Of a stretch of 39,982 bases of DNA, positions 1-7,703 are shown in pieces (the first letter of the stretch is position 1; every line of letters starts with the position of its first letter). The notes beneath the pieces are model-generated. The model was given only the letters and a program-made list of their open reading frames with translations. It was not told where the DNA came from and ran no database searches. The position numbers and the translations under genes are program-made. The stretch is from DASRHT01 sp035293765 (lineage in GTDB: Bacteria; Chloroflexota; Ktedonobacteria; Ktedonobacterales; Ktedonobacteraceae): the NCBI GenBank assembly GCA_035293765.1, contig DATGMF010000095.1:1-39982 (forward strand), in the 5' to 3' direction.

Positions 1-324
1 CCTTTCTATGATTCTTTGTTTGCCCCTGCCGGAAACAGGGGTACAGACCTGATCTCGTAAGCAGCGTGTAAGCGCCTCTGTGTGAGCAAGGAAGCTTGAG
101 CGGTTTCTGACACCAGCATCGGCGCTAGGGATAAGTGTAGCGCGTGTTGTGCGCCTTCGTTACCCTGTTTCCTGTCTATCCCTTCTTGTATCTTCCCTCT
201 TTGGAGTTCTCTCGGCGTTTCCTTTCCTTATTTGGCGTTGTTCCGCGTTCTTTTAGCGTTTCTCTGCGCAAGACAATAAAAAAGCACTGCCATACAAGCA
301 GTGCTTTGTGGGGGAGGAGGTTTG
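1..324. other. Intergenic left edge, no gene seen
   Basis: No convincing coding frame is present; the short open frames here have no ribosome binding site or family resemblance. The stretch holds a small 6-bp inverted repeat at 23-28/36-41 without a following T-run, a T/C-rich region at 150-250, and the terminator of the minus-strand regulator at 281-307. Confidence 0.5.
281..307 (-). terminator. Rho-independent terminator of the XRE-type regulator
   Basis: A perfect 10-bp stem (AAAGCACTGC, 281-290, pairing with 298-307) with a 7-nt loop is followed, reading the minus strand, by a T-rich run. It lies 17 bases past the stop codon of the minus-strand regulator ending at 325. Confidence 0.85.
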
Positions 325-1710
325 TTACCAGTGGATAGTAAGGGGCTGTAACTCTTTAATGCGCCTCTCACCTGACCATAAAGCATCCATAATATCAAAT
401 GCTGCTACCGCTTCATCGAATCGCTGTTCGCTTCGCAGTGCTTTTGCTCCCTGGATACCCGCATACCAAAAGTGCAGAGAGCGTTCCATGTCTTTCTGTG
501 GATGCTTCAAAGAAGCAAGCGTCATCACATTGAGCGCCTCAACGCGTGAACGCTCAGGAAGCACCATTTTCAGCGTAAGGTGCTCAGGGTCAACGAGTTG
601 GCTTAGGGAGTCTAAGGCTTTATCGTAGGCAGCTTGCTGATAGTGTACCATTGCATCATTGAGTACCAGGTCTGAAACGGTGTAATCCATGTAGACAAAG
701 CGCGATTCCTCTTGTTTGCCACTAAAAAAGGACTCGGCGGCTTGACGCAAGGGAAGCATGCCCGATTGCCCATTTTTTGATTGCATCAGGGCAAGCGTGC
801 TATAGATCCCGCCCAACAAACGAGAGGGTAACGGTTGCTTCTGTTTGAGCAGTGGTATTGACTGCTGAATAGTCTCTAGCGCCTTGCTCGCCTTTTTGTC
901 ATAGTAGTAGACCCATGCCAAGTAATCTAAGGTCGCAAGAAGTAACGGCGTATCGCCCGCTTCTTTACTATACTTCACAGCGTCTTGCGCATAGCGCGCC
1001 GCCTCTTTGAGTCCTTGAAGATGCCAGCCAAGCAAGGTCTGTAGTAGCGCCCCTTGCCCTGCTAGGCTTGCTGCTTGCTTGCGATATTGTGAAAAATCCT
1101 TCACAATTGCCCGTAGCACCGGAAGGTAAGCGGAAACACCCTCAAAAGCCATCTGGATATCAAGTGTATCATCGCTTTTGCTTAGTTCCCAACAGGCAGT
1201 AATGGCGCTTGCGTACTGTTTGAGCATCTCTTCAGAGGGTTGAAGAGGAGAACTGGTAAGATTACGAGCAAGCCCAAACGTTGCAAAGGGCATTGCAGCT
1301 AACCGGCGTAGCGTGTCACGACGTGTAATCATCCCGCTAGTGGTATCCATGCTGTACTCCTCAAGTAAGCCCATAAGATTGTTTTGAAGCTGGTCATACT
1401 CGGTGGAATTCCAGCTTGAAACAACATCCATGAGATGTAATGTTAAATCGTGCTCAAGAAAATCAGTAATAGCGGCATACGTTATATCAGACTGGATAAC
1501 CGTAGGTGATGAAGCGGCAACCACAAGCCCTAGCTCTTCCGCTGTCATCTGATAGACTTCGCAAATTCGCTGTAGGTTATAGGCCCGTGGCGATGCTTTG
1601 TTGTGTTCCCACTTATGCAGGGTATTGACATCAACACCGATATGCTCGGCAGCCTCTTCAAGCGTCCAAAACTTTTTGTGTCGTGCCTGTGATAGTTGTG
1701 TCCGTTCCAT
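325..1710 (-). CDS. XRE-family HTH regulator with helical (TPR-like) C-terminal domain
   Basis: The 461-aa product has an N-terminal Cro/C1-type helix-turn-helix (about residues 8-62, core TLEEAAEHIGV...NTLHKWEHNKASPR) followed by about 380 residues of predicted all-helical, Ala/Leu-rich sequence resembling degenerate TPRs. This layout is common for sensor-type regulators, in which the helical repeat binds a peptide or partner protein. I chose ATG 1710 because AAAGGG sits 9 bases upstream; a TTG at 1728 would add 6 residues. The gene is divergent from the Gfo/Idh pair, has its own sigma70-like promoter (1768-1797) and ends at a clear terminator, so it is monocistronic. The ligand and targets are unknown. 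Whether it controls the NRPS genes 8 kb away cannot be told from the sequence. Confidence 0.85.
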   Translation of the reverse strand: MERTQLSQARHKKFWTLEEAAEHIGVDVNTLHKWEHNKASPRAYNLQRICEVYQMTAEELGLVVAASSPTVIQSDITYAAITDFLEHDLTLHLMDVVSSWNSTEYDQLQNNLMGLLEEYSMDTTSGMITRRDTLRRLAAMPFATFGLARNLTSSPLQPSEEMLKQYASAITACWELSKSDDTLDIQMAFEGVSAYLPVLRAIVKDFSQYRKQAASLAGQGALLQTLLGWHLQGLKEAARYAQDAVKYSKEAGDTPLLLATLDYLAWVYYYDKKASKALETIQQSIPLLKQKQPLPSRLLGGIYSTLALMQSKNGQSGMLPLRQAAESFFSGKQEESRFVYMDYTVSDLVLNDAMVHYQQAAYDKALDSLSQLVDPEHLTLKMVLPERSRVEALNVMTLASLKHPQKDMERSLHFWYAGIQGAKALRSEQRFDEAVAAFDIMDALWSGERRIKELQPLTIHW

Positions 1711-1767
1711 CAGGGTATGCCCTTTCAAACTTCCCTCTGCATGATCTTCACTTATGAAATCACTGCT

Positions 1768-1797
1768 ATCATATCATGGCTGCTCACGCTTTGTCGA
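1768..1797 (-). promoter_or_regulatory. Sigma70-like promoter of the XRE-type regulator
   Basis: Reading the minus strand, TCGACA (1797-1792) and TATGAT (1773-1768) are separated by 18 bases, each one mismatch from consensus. The -10 lies 57 bases upstream of the ATG at 1710. Confidence 0.5.
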
Positions 1798-1828
1798 GGC
1801 ACGCTTGCCCTGCTTCCATCGTCGCGCC

Positions 1829-1888
1829 CTCTTCATCTGCATATACGCTTGCAATTCCGTTCTCTTTCAAGGCTGCTCTTCATCTGCA
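1829..1888 (+). repeat. 13-bp direct repeat in the divergent control region
   Basis: CTCTTCATCTGCA occurs at 1829-1841 and again at 1876-1888, 47 bases start to start. Possible regulator binding sites; chance is not excluded. Confidence 0.45.
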
Positions 1889-1985
1889 GAGAAGCCTGTC
1901 CTGCTCCCGGGATCGATAGCGTTGGCACATTGGTTTCTCATGCTCACACCAAAACAATTTCCATCTCCCTCGCAAGTAGCCCGTT

Positions 1986-1998
1986 TTGACCTCGTCAA
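1986..1998 (+). promoter_or_regulatory. Palindromic operator candidate upstream of the Gfo/Idh genes
   Basis: TTGAC-CTC-GTCAA is a perfect 5+3+5 palindrome lying 95 bases upstream of the ATG at 2093. It has the size of a small dimeric repressor site (LacI or GntR types), but no regulator can be named. Confidence 0.35.
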
Positions 1999-2079
1999 CA
2001 CTATGTTATTCGTGGGGCTGTACTAAAGTCTCGCTGGCGAGTAGAATGAGTGATAACAGATGTGTTTAGTCGCAATTCC

Positions 2080-2088
2080 AAAGGAGGT
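2080..2088 (+). promoter_or_regulatory. Strong ribosome binding site deciding the start at 2093
   Basis: AAAGGAGGT is a near-perfect anti-SD complement 4 bases before ATG 2093. It rules against an in-frame ATG at 2060, which has nothing similar upstream. Confidence 0.85.
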
Positions 2089-2092
2089 CAAG

Positions 2093-3184
2093 ATGATTCG
2101 GGTTGCCATGATCAGCTTCTGGCATGTTCACGCACATGATTATATGAGGCAGGCGCTAGAAAATCCGGCCACAGAGATCGTGGCGGCCTGGGATGAGAAT
2201 CCGCAAAGAGGACGTGCAGAAGCAACAGCTCTGGGAGTCCATTTCTATGAAAGTCTCGACGAGCTGCTCAAACAACCAGATATCGATGCCGTCATTATCG
2301 ATACGCCCACCAGTATCCATCGCGATGTGATGGTCGCGGCAGCTCGCGCAGGGAAACATATATTCACGGAAAAAGTTCTCGCCACCACGTTGCACGAATG
2401 TCACGAGATTCTGGCCGCGGTCGAGAAAAGCGGCGTCAAGCTGGCAGTCTCACTTCCTCGCCTCTACCACGGCTATACCCTGGCGATTCAGCAGATAGTA
2501 GAACAGAAGGTTCTTGGAGAACTGACGCTGGTACGCACACGGCTCTCGCATAATGGCGCATTACGTTCGCCCGACAGACCCAATGGCTGGCTCCCAGCTC
2601 ATTTCTACAGTCTGGAGCAGTGTGGGGGCGGCGCGCTGATCGACCTCGGTTGTCATCCGATGTATCTGGCTCGCCTCTTTCTGGGACTGCCAGAGAGCGT
2701 GAGTGCGTATTACGGCTATATGACCGGACGCGAGGTGGAGGATAACGCGGTAGCCGTTTTGCAGTATCCACAGGGAGCGCTGGGCATCGTGGAAGCCGGT
2801 TTTGTCAACCACTTCTCCCCATTGACTATCGAGATCCACGGAACCGAAGGGAGCCTCTTCTACGGCACGCCATGCGTTGCAGATCGCCTGAGCGAAGCTA
2901 GACACGGCAGTGGCGTTGGCGATCTGAATAGCAAGACGGAGCACAGGTTGCTGATCCGCAGCACGGCGCTTGGAGAAGAAGGGAGCCGCCAGTGGAATGA
3001 TCGCACCAACCGCATCCCCCCCGATAAACCAATGGCCTTCCAGCAATGGGTCACGCATATTCAGGAGGGCACCACAGCCGACGAGAATATCCAGATGGCC
3101 CTTGAGTTAACGATGTTGATGGAGGCCGCAAACCTCTCAGTGCAAAAGAAAACGGCGGTAAAACTGACAGAACTATCCATTTGA
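2093..3184 (+). CDS. Gfo/Idh/MocA-family oxidoreductase
   Basis: The 363-aa product has the family layout: an N-terminal Rossmann fold for NAD(P) (residues 1-120) and a C-terminal alpha/beta substrate domain with the family motif GGGALIDLGCHP, containing the conserved Asp and His. Members oxidise or reduce hydroxyls of sugars, inositols and sugar nucleotides in the cytoplasm. Oddly, the conserved EKP motif reads Glu93-Lys94-Val95, with the proline lost but the key lysine kept. It is followed 68 bases later by a second family member on the same strand, so the two are probably co-transcribed. The exact substrate is not readable; a role in simple sugar catabolism is as likely as one in the biosynthetic cluster to the right. 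Confidence 0.88.
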   Translation: MIRVAMISFWHVHAHDYMRQALENPATEIVAAWDENPQRGRAEATALGVHFYESLDELLKQPDIDAVIIDTPTSIHRDVMVAAARAGKHIFTEKVLATTLHECHEILAAVEKSGVKLAVSLPRLYHGYTLAIQQIVEQKVLGELTLVRTRLSHNGALRSPDRPNGWLPAHFYSLEQCGGGALIDLGCHPMYLARLFLGLPESVSAYYGYMTGREVEDNAVAVLQYPQGALGIVEAGFVNHFSPLTIEIHGTEGSLFYGTPCVADRLSEARHGSGVGDLNSKTEHRLLIRSTALGEEGSRQWNDRTNRIPPDKPMAFQQWVTHIQEGTTADENIQMALELTMLMEAANLSVQKKTAVKLTELSI

Positions 3185-3252
3185 CGTAGTCAACGACCCC
3201 ACGCGTTCACGCGGAGGGAAGAAGTTAGTGCCTATACAACGAGGAGACGTGC

Positions 3253-4263
3253 ATGACGATCAAGGTTGGACTCATTGGCTGTGGTGGTATTGCGGAGCCA
3301 CACCTCAACGGCTATCTCAAAGTTGAGGATGCGCGCATCACCGCCGTGTGTGATATCGTTGCCGAGCACGCACAGAGGCGGGCGGAGCAAGCTGGTGGCG
3401 CTTCCATCTTTAGCGATATCGCAACGCTGCTGGCCGAAAGCGATGTCGATGCAGTGGACATCTGTTTGCCACATCATCTGCACAAGGATGCCATTGTCGC
3501 AGCAGCCCAGGCGGGGAAACATATCCTCTGTGAGAAGCCTCTCTGTCTCACACTGGAGGAGGCAGCAGAGGTGAAAAAGGCCGTTGTAGCCAATGGAGTG
3601 ACGCTGATGTGTGCCCATAATCAGTTGTTCACGCCGCCGATCCAGCTCGCCCGCAAGCTGATCGACGAAGGCACCTTTGGGAAGGTCTACGAAATTCGTA
3701 CCACGGATAGCTTCTATCACCACTTCAACCCCGCAACGATGGGATGGCGCGCACATCGCCAGTTCATCGGCGGCGGCGAGCTGATCGATACCGGCTATCA
3801 TCCAACGTATATGTTGCTGTACCTGGCAGATAGCAAGCCGGTTGAAGTGACGGCGATGATCAGTCAGCATCGTCTTGACTTCATGGATGGCGAAGACTCC
3901 GCTCAGGTGCTGGTGCGCTTCGAGAATGGCTCGGTCGGCCATATCGTCACCAGTTGGGCCTATGAGCCTGCAGATACCACCGAGCGTTTCTCCCTGGTGG
4001 CCGAAAAGGGCTACCTCTCCAGCGATGGTCGAGACCTGCGCTACCGAGTGCGGGGCCAGATGCCGGTCGTCATCAATACGGTCAAGTTGCCATCGGTGCA
4101 GACGTTCAATGCCGAAATTGCAGACTTCATCGCCCTCCTCAAAGAGGGACGACGCCCCATTCACAACGAGGACGACGGCATCAACGTGCTTCAGGTCATC
4201 CTGGGCGCATACCGGTCGGCAGAAGAGAAGCGCACAGTACCATTGGAGGACATCGAGTTCTAA
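3253..4263 (+). CDS. Gfo/Idh/MocA-family oxidoreductase
   Basis: The 336-aa product starts with the Rossmann motif GLIGCGGIAEPH and carries the canonical CEKPL motif (Lys95) and GGGELIDTGYHP in the second domain. All catalytic-site motifs of the family look intact, so this is a functional NAD(P)-dependent sugar or cyclitol dehydrogenase/reductase of unknown substrate. A GAGGAG-type ribosome binding site precedes ATG 3253. It forms a tandem pair with the gene at 2093; such pairs often act in successive oxidation and epimerisation of the same sugar. Downstream are a long imperfect hairpin and the insertion sequence at 4507, which separates it from the next genes. Confidence 0.9.
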   Translation: MTIKVGLIGCGGIAEPHLNGYLKVEDARITAVCDIVAEHAQRRAEQAGGASIFSDIATLLAESDVDAVDICLPHHLHKDAIVAAAQAGKHILCEKPLCLTLEEAAEVKKAVVANGVTLMCAHNQLFTPPIQLARKLIDEGTFGKVYEIRTTDSFYHHFNPATMGWRAHRQFIGGGELIDTGYHPTYMLLYLADSKPVEVTAMISQHRLDFMDGEDSAQVLVRFENGSVGHIVTSWAYEPADTTERFSLVAEKGYLSSDGRDLRYRVRGQMPVVINTVKLPSVQTFNAEIADFIALLKEGRRPIHNEDDGINVLQVILGAYRSAEEKRTVPLEDIEF

Positions 4264-4347
4264 CCGCTCGCCACTGCGACGCTTCTGGCTCCGTTGGGAG
4301 GTCTTCCCTACAGGGCCACTATGCGAGAGTCTTCGCTCCATGTGCGA

Positions 4348-4415
4348 GAGAGCCATCTGAAGTAGGCATGTCCATACGCTTCGCACCTCCCAACATGCCC
4401 ATCTTCAGGGCTCTC
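4348..4415 (+). other. Long imperfect hairpin downstream of the Gfo/Idh pair
   Basis: Three paired blocks, GAGAGCC/GGCTCTC (4348-4354 with 4409-4415), CTGAAG/CTTCAG (4357-4362 with 4403-4408) and GGCATGT/ACATGCC (4365-4371 with 4393-4399), form a stem around a 21-nt loop. There is no T-run, so a classical terminator is doubtful. It may be an RNA-stabilising structure or a relic of a mobile element. Confidence 0.45.
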
Positions 4416-4460
4416 CAGCTTACCCATTTATTGGCGCAGACATGCCCACAAATTGTCCGC

Positions 4461-4480
4461 CAGGACTACTTAATTCTCTG
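4461..4480 (+). repeat. Solitary ISAs1-type terminal repeat (relic)
   Basis: These 20 bases match the left end of the ISAs1-type element (8917-8936) at 18 of 20 positions, in the same orientation. The similarity stops there, and no partner end or transposase is found nearby. It looks like a leftover end of a related element, 26 bases outside the insertion sequence at 4507. Confidence 0.6.
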
Positions 4481-4510
4481 AGCTAGCGTAGTAAAATACT
4501 CCTAGACTAG

Positions 4511-4532
4511 TACAAGTTAGCCCTGCGAAATG
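4511..4532 (+). repeat. Left inverted repeat of the insertion sequence
   Basis: Begins TACAAGTTAGCC; 22 bases identical to the reverse complement of 6039-6060. Confidence 0.9.
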
Positions 4533-4584
4533 AGGCCCGGAGAAGGGCTTGGGATCGTCAAAGAGAAGAAAGACGAGTGACAGA

Positions 4585-5952
4585 ATGCCTAAAGGGACGT
4601 ACCTGAGGAGCAAAAACATGCTAGTTGATCGCTATCCTGCAGAAGATGTGTTTGCACGGGTGCCCGAATTGGCCGAGCAGACTGATCCAGTGCTCAAGCA
4701 ACTTGATCTGTTCCTCGATGATGATGACCTGTATATGATGGTTCGCGCCGATTTGGGCCATCGCCATCGTTATACCCTGGTGCGTGGGCGGCATTCAACA
4801 CCCGTCGAGGTGATTCTGCGCCTGCTCCTGGTCAAGCATCTCTATGGCTGGAGTTATCAAGAAACCCTGGACCGTGTGGCAGATAGCCTGGTGCTGCGCT
4901 GGTTCACCCGTGTCTCCTTTCAACCCCTTCCCGATGAGAGTACTCTTATTCGCTGGGCGCACACGTTGCGGCCAGAGACCCTGCATGCGCTCAATGACCG
5001 GGTGGTCGAGTTGGCCACACAGGCCAAAGTCACGCGAGGGCGCAAGCTGCGCCTCGATGCCACCTGTGCCCGCTTGGTGCAACGCGCCAAACCGCTCGTG
5101 GCGCAAGCAGGGACGCGCGTCACCCAGGTCAAAGAGCTGTGCCGGAGCCGATTACGCACGGCACGGCGAACGGCCCAATCCCTGCACCGGTTCCTGCGGC
5201 GCAAGAGCGAGACCAAGGAAGAAGAGCAGCGCACGCTCTACCGACACTTGATTGAGACCACCGAGCAGATGGTGACGCAGGTCAAACGGGTAACGGCTGT
5301 CCTGGGGCAGTCAAGCGAACAGCCAGCCAAGCGCCTGCTGGAGGGTGTCACGTCGGTCTTGCCGCTGATTGAACGCGTGATCACCCAGGCACGGGTGCGG
5401 GTGCTCGCAGGAGGTAAGGTGGAAGCGAAAGCAAAAGTGCTCAGCTTGTATGAACCGCACACGCGAGCCATCCCACGACACAAGGGGGGAGCGCAGATCG
5501 AGTTCGGCAGGCAGGTGGTGCTCGATGAAGTCGAGGGGGGCATCGTAACCCGCTATCAAGTGCTCGCAGATGGAGAATCTGATCGAGGACAAGGACTGCC
5601 TGCCCTGGCGCATCATCAGGGGCTCTTTGGGCACCCTCCGCAACAGATGGCAGGGGATCGAGGGATTCACTCGCCAACCACCGCACAGCAGGCAAAAGCT
5701 GCCGGCGTCCAGGTCGTGGCTATCCCAGCTTTGGGCAGCGTCTCAGCAGTGCGGCGAGAAGAGGAGCGCTCCCGCCGATGGAAGCGGGCCTATCGCTGGC
5801 GCGCGGGCATTGAGGGACGCATCCACAGTCTGAGAAGGGATTACGGCTTACGCAAATGCTCCTATCACGGGCCTGACGGGATGGAACGCTGGGTGGGGTG
5901 GGGGATCCTGACCAGCAATCTGCACCATATCGCAGCCGCCAAAGCTGCTTAA
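4585..5952 (+). CDS. IS transposase, DDE type with N-terminal DUF772 domain
   Basis: The 455-aa product begins with an InsH-like DUF772 domain (about residues 60-130, with VILRLLLVKHLYGWSYQETL) and continues with an RNase-H-fold DDE catalytic core. The likely triad is Asp158 (LRLDATCA), Asp358 (AGDRGIHSP) and Glu410 (RAGIEGRIHSL). A charged, helical insert at about residues 185-300 separates the first two acids, making the protein longer than a typical IS5 transposase. I chose ATG 4585; an in-frame TTG at 4549 would add 12 residues lacking family resemblance. It is the only gene in the element 4507-6064 and looks intact. It is visibly more GC-rich than the NRPS genes, as expected for imported DNA. 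Confidence 0.9.
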   Translation: MPKGTYLRSKNMLVDRYPAEDVFARVPELAEQTDPVLKQLDLFLDDDDLYMMVRADLGHRHRYTLVRGRHSTPVEVILRLLLVKHLYGWSYQETLDRVADSLVLRWFTRVSFQPLPDESTLIRWAHTLRPETLHALNDRVVELATQAKVTRGRKLRLDATCARLVQRAKPLVAQAGTRVTQVKELCRSRLRTARRTAQSLHRFLRRKSETKEEEQRTLYRHLIETTEQMVTQVKRVTAVLGQSSEQPAKRLLEGVTSVLPLIERVITQARVRVLAGGKVEAKAKVLSLYEPHTRAIPRHKGGAQIEFGRQVVLDEVEGGIVTRYQVLADGESDRGQGLPALAHHQGLFGHPPQQMAGDRGIHSPTTAQQAKAAGVQVVAIPALGSVSAVRREEERSRRWKRAYRWRAGIEGRIHSLRRDYGLRKCSYHGPDGMERWVGWGILTSNLHHIAAAKAA

Positions 5953-6038
5953 AGCTCAAGAGGATGAGAGGAAAACCCCATCCAGGCCACAAGCTCAGCT
6001 GGAAGAGCCCTTCCAACCCGTTCCTGTCGGCTTGGAGC

Positions 6039-6060
6039 CATTTCGCAGGGCTAACTTGTA
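6039..6060 (-). repeat. Right inverted repeat of the insertion sequence
   Basis: Exact reverse complement of 4511-4532; followed by CTAG at 6061-6064, which also supplies the stop codon of the minus-strand methyltransferase. Confidence 0.9.
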
Positions 6061-6744
6061 CTAGCCCTTGTAGCAAATGTAAATATCTTCGTTTGGATTC
6101 AGTCCATAACATGTAATAAGATTTTGTGGTAATCTTCTAACGAAATCATCTATATGGACATCGAATCCTGCTTGTTGCAGGAGTTCCAAATAATCTTGCC
6201 CATATAGACGTGCAGGAGAAAATTGTGAAGCATTCTCTTGTTGGAGGACAACAAGAGCTGTATCTACGGTGTGAGGTTGATTTACATCTATAGGAACCTG
6301 CAAAATTGCCCATCCATTCGGCTTGAGTACCCGAAATAATTCACTAAGGGCTTTTCGATCATCTCTAACAGCCTGCAGAACGTGTATGCACAGAATAATA
6401 TGAAATGTATCGTTTGCAAATGGCATGTCAGAAACATCAAGTTTCATCATAGCCCACTGGCAGTCTATGTCTATACTCAAGTACGTTAAATTGCTGAGCG
6501 ATTGTAGCTGCTTCTGAATCTGAGGCTCAGGTCCCACATGCAATACACTAACTGTATCGGTAAAGATGTTCGTCTGTGTCTGCAGATATAGCCAAAGCAA
6601 GCGATGCCTTTCCATACATCTGCAAGATGGGCATAATGCGTATGGGCGTAGTGGACTGAGGGGAATACTTTTACCATATGGTAGAAAACGACGAAAATGG
6701 CCGTCACATACGGGGCAATGGACCTGAACGTTGGACGTTGACAT
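6061..6744 (-). CDS. Class I SAM-dependent methyltransferase with N-terminal zinc-ribbon-like segment
   Basis: The 227-aa product opens with a Cys-rich segment (C10, C13, C38, C41, C43: CPVC...CPSCRC) that probably binds zinc. A class I methyltransferase fold follows, with VLHVGPE in place of the usual LDxGxG SAM loop and motif IV/post-I around YLSIDIDCQW and LDVSDMPFANDTFHIILCIHVLQ. It is a Methyltransf_11-type enzyme of unknown acceptor. It is the last gene of a minus-strand series (alcohol dehydrogenase, methyltransferase, this gene), 99 bases behind its neighbour. A GAAAGG site precedes ATG 6744. Its TAG stop lies inside the CTAG at the end of the insertion sequence, so the element landed exactly at the 3' end. 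If the original gene read further, a few residues may be lost, although the ending IYICYKG looks natural. Confidence 0.85.
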   Translation of the reverse strand: MSTSNVQVHCPVCDGHFRRFLPYGKSIPLSPLRPYALCPSCRCMERHRLLWLYLQTQTNIFTDTVSVLHVGPEPQIQKQLQSLSNLTYLSIDIDCQWAMMKLDVSDMPFANDTFHIILCIHVLQAVRDDRKALSELFRVLKPNGWAILQVPIDVNQPHTVDTALVVLQQENASQFSPARLYGQDYLELLQQAGFDVHIDDFVRRLPQNLITCYGLNPNEDIYICYKG

Positions 6745-6843
6745 TGGAAGACCTTTCTGTGAAGATTTACAAAAATAAGCTTCTTGCTATCAGTGCGCAA
6801 ATTTAAAATCTGGACTGAAGCGGAGTTTTGGGAAGCAGTCGGG

Positions 6844-7638
6844 TTATTCATAAAGAAACACGGGTGTTCCCCAGATTACTTCTCCCATAATTTTTAAAGA
6901 AAGCATATTGTTTTGCGCAAAAGGCGCAAGTAGTTTTCGTACGGCGTGATCAAAAGCCGCTCTATCCTCAGGATGAAGGCGTTCACACGACAAACCATTC
7001 CGGGAATGCAACCCGGTAAGGTAATCGTCAACCGATTGGTGGAAATTAACTGGCGCAGTGCGGTGTTGACCAACGATGGTAAAAAGCTTGCGGCGTTGCA
7101 GTTCATGAACAATGTCATGTCCTTTATATGATTGGTAGGTTGAATAACGTATAATCAATCGATTTAAAGCCAGTGTCCAGGCGTTAGATAACTCCCAACG
7201 ATGGGCAAGAGCCAAGTATCCACCAGGTGCAAGAAGAGCGTGAAAACGCGGAAAGATCAGTTCCCAGTCCATCCAGTGTAAGCTCTCACCAGCCGTGATT
7301 AGTTCATATAAGCTCTCAAATGTAACGTTTTCTACCCGCCCACAAATCCAATGAAGGCTGGGATTATCTCCTCCAGGTAATGTTTTACCCAGGGTTATCA
7401 TGTGTGTTGAGGCATCTATCGCGTCTATCTGTGCAACGCGGGTAGCTAAAGGACGAGCGATATCGCCGAGGCCGCATCCGATATCCAAGATACGTGATTT
7501 CTCTGCATGTATAAGCGAAACTAGAAGGTCATAGATTTCTGCAGGATAAGGAGGTCTATACTTATAGGCTGCTACGACTGTTTGGTCCTGGTACTCTTTA
7601 GCATACTCAAAGCTCAGATGTTCTGGTTTAGGGAGCAT
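6844..7638 (-). CDS. Class I SAM-dependent methyltransferase
   Basis: The 264-aa product carries a clean SAM-binding motif I (ILDIGCGLGDI, residues 50-60), an acidic post-I loop (IDAIDASTHMI) and the aromatic motif ESLHWMDWELIFPRFHALLAPGG, typical of Methyltransf_11/25 small-molecule O-, N- or C-methyltransferases. GAGAGGA lies upstream of ATG 7638. It sits 65 bases behind the minus-strand alcohol dehydrogenase and ahead of a second methyltransferase, suggesting one transcript. It could tailor the peptide or sugar made by the neighbouring genes, but the acceptor is unknown and the group is transcribed away from the NRPS genes. Confidence 0.88.
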   Translation of the reverse strand: MLPKPEHLSFEYAKEYQDQTVVAAYKYRPPYPAEIYDLLVSLIHAEKSRILDIGCGLGDIARPLATRVAQIDAIDASTHMITLGKTLPGGDNPSLHWICGRVENVTFESLYELITAGESLHWMDWELIFPRFHALLAPGGYLALAHRWELSNAWTLALNRLIIRYSTYQSYKGHDIVHELQRRKLFTIVGQHRTAPVNFHQSVDDYLTGLHSRNGLSCERLHPEDRAAFDHAVRKLLAPFAQNNMLSLKIMGEVIWGTPVFLYE

Positions 7639-7703
7639 GATTTTCCAATCCTCTCATTGACAAACCGGGAGAAATTCTCATAGTGCCATGTATCTGAAAT
7701 TGT

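Larger units (their letters stand above)
1711..2092. other. Divergent intergenic control region
   Basis: This stretch without a gene separates the minus-strand regulator from the plus-strand Gfo/Idh gene. It holds the regulator's promoter, a 13-bp direct repeat, an odd palindrome TTGAC-CTC-GTCAA (1986-1998) and a second small inverted repeat CTCGC-TG-GCGAG (2030-2041). I could not find a convincing sigma70 promoter for the plus-strand gene. Confidence 0.5.
4507..6064 (+). mobile_element. Complete insertion sequence with DUF772-type DDE transposase
   Basis: The unit is bounded by identical 22-bp inverted repeats at 4511-4532 and 6039-6060, each flanked outside by CTAG (4507-4510 and 6061-6064). 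CTAG is palindromic, so it can be read either as a 4-bp target duplication or as a 4-bp extension of the inverted repeat. The single intact transposase and identical ends suggest recent activity. By transposase type it belongs near IS5/IS1182 or the ISNCY group; I cannot name the exact family. Confidence 0.88.

Noticed and set aside
23..41. Possible terminator hairpin at the left edge
   Set aside because: Only 6 bp of stem and no T-run on either strand.
2561..3058. Minus-strand open frame opposite the first Gfo/Idh gene
   Set aside because: Shadow of the plus-strand gene; composition is typical of antisense frames.
3232..4386. Long open frame (384 codons) on the minus strand opposite the second Gfo/Idh gene
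   Set aside because: It mirrors the codon structure of the real plus-strand gene, has no family resemblance or ribosome binding site, and runs past both ends of that gene.
5720..6112. Minus-strand open frame across the right end of the insertion sequence
   Set aside because: Overlaps the transposase and its inverted repeat in antisense; no recognisable domain.
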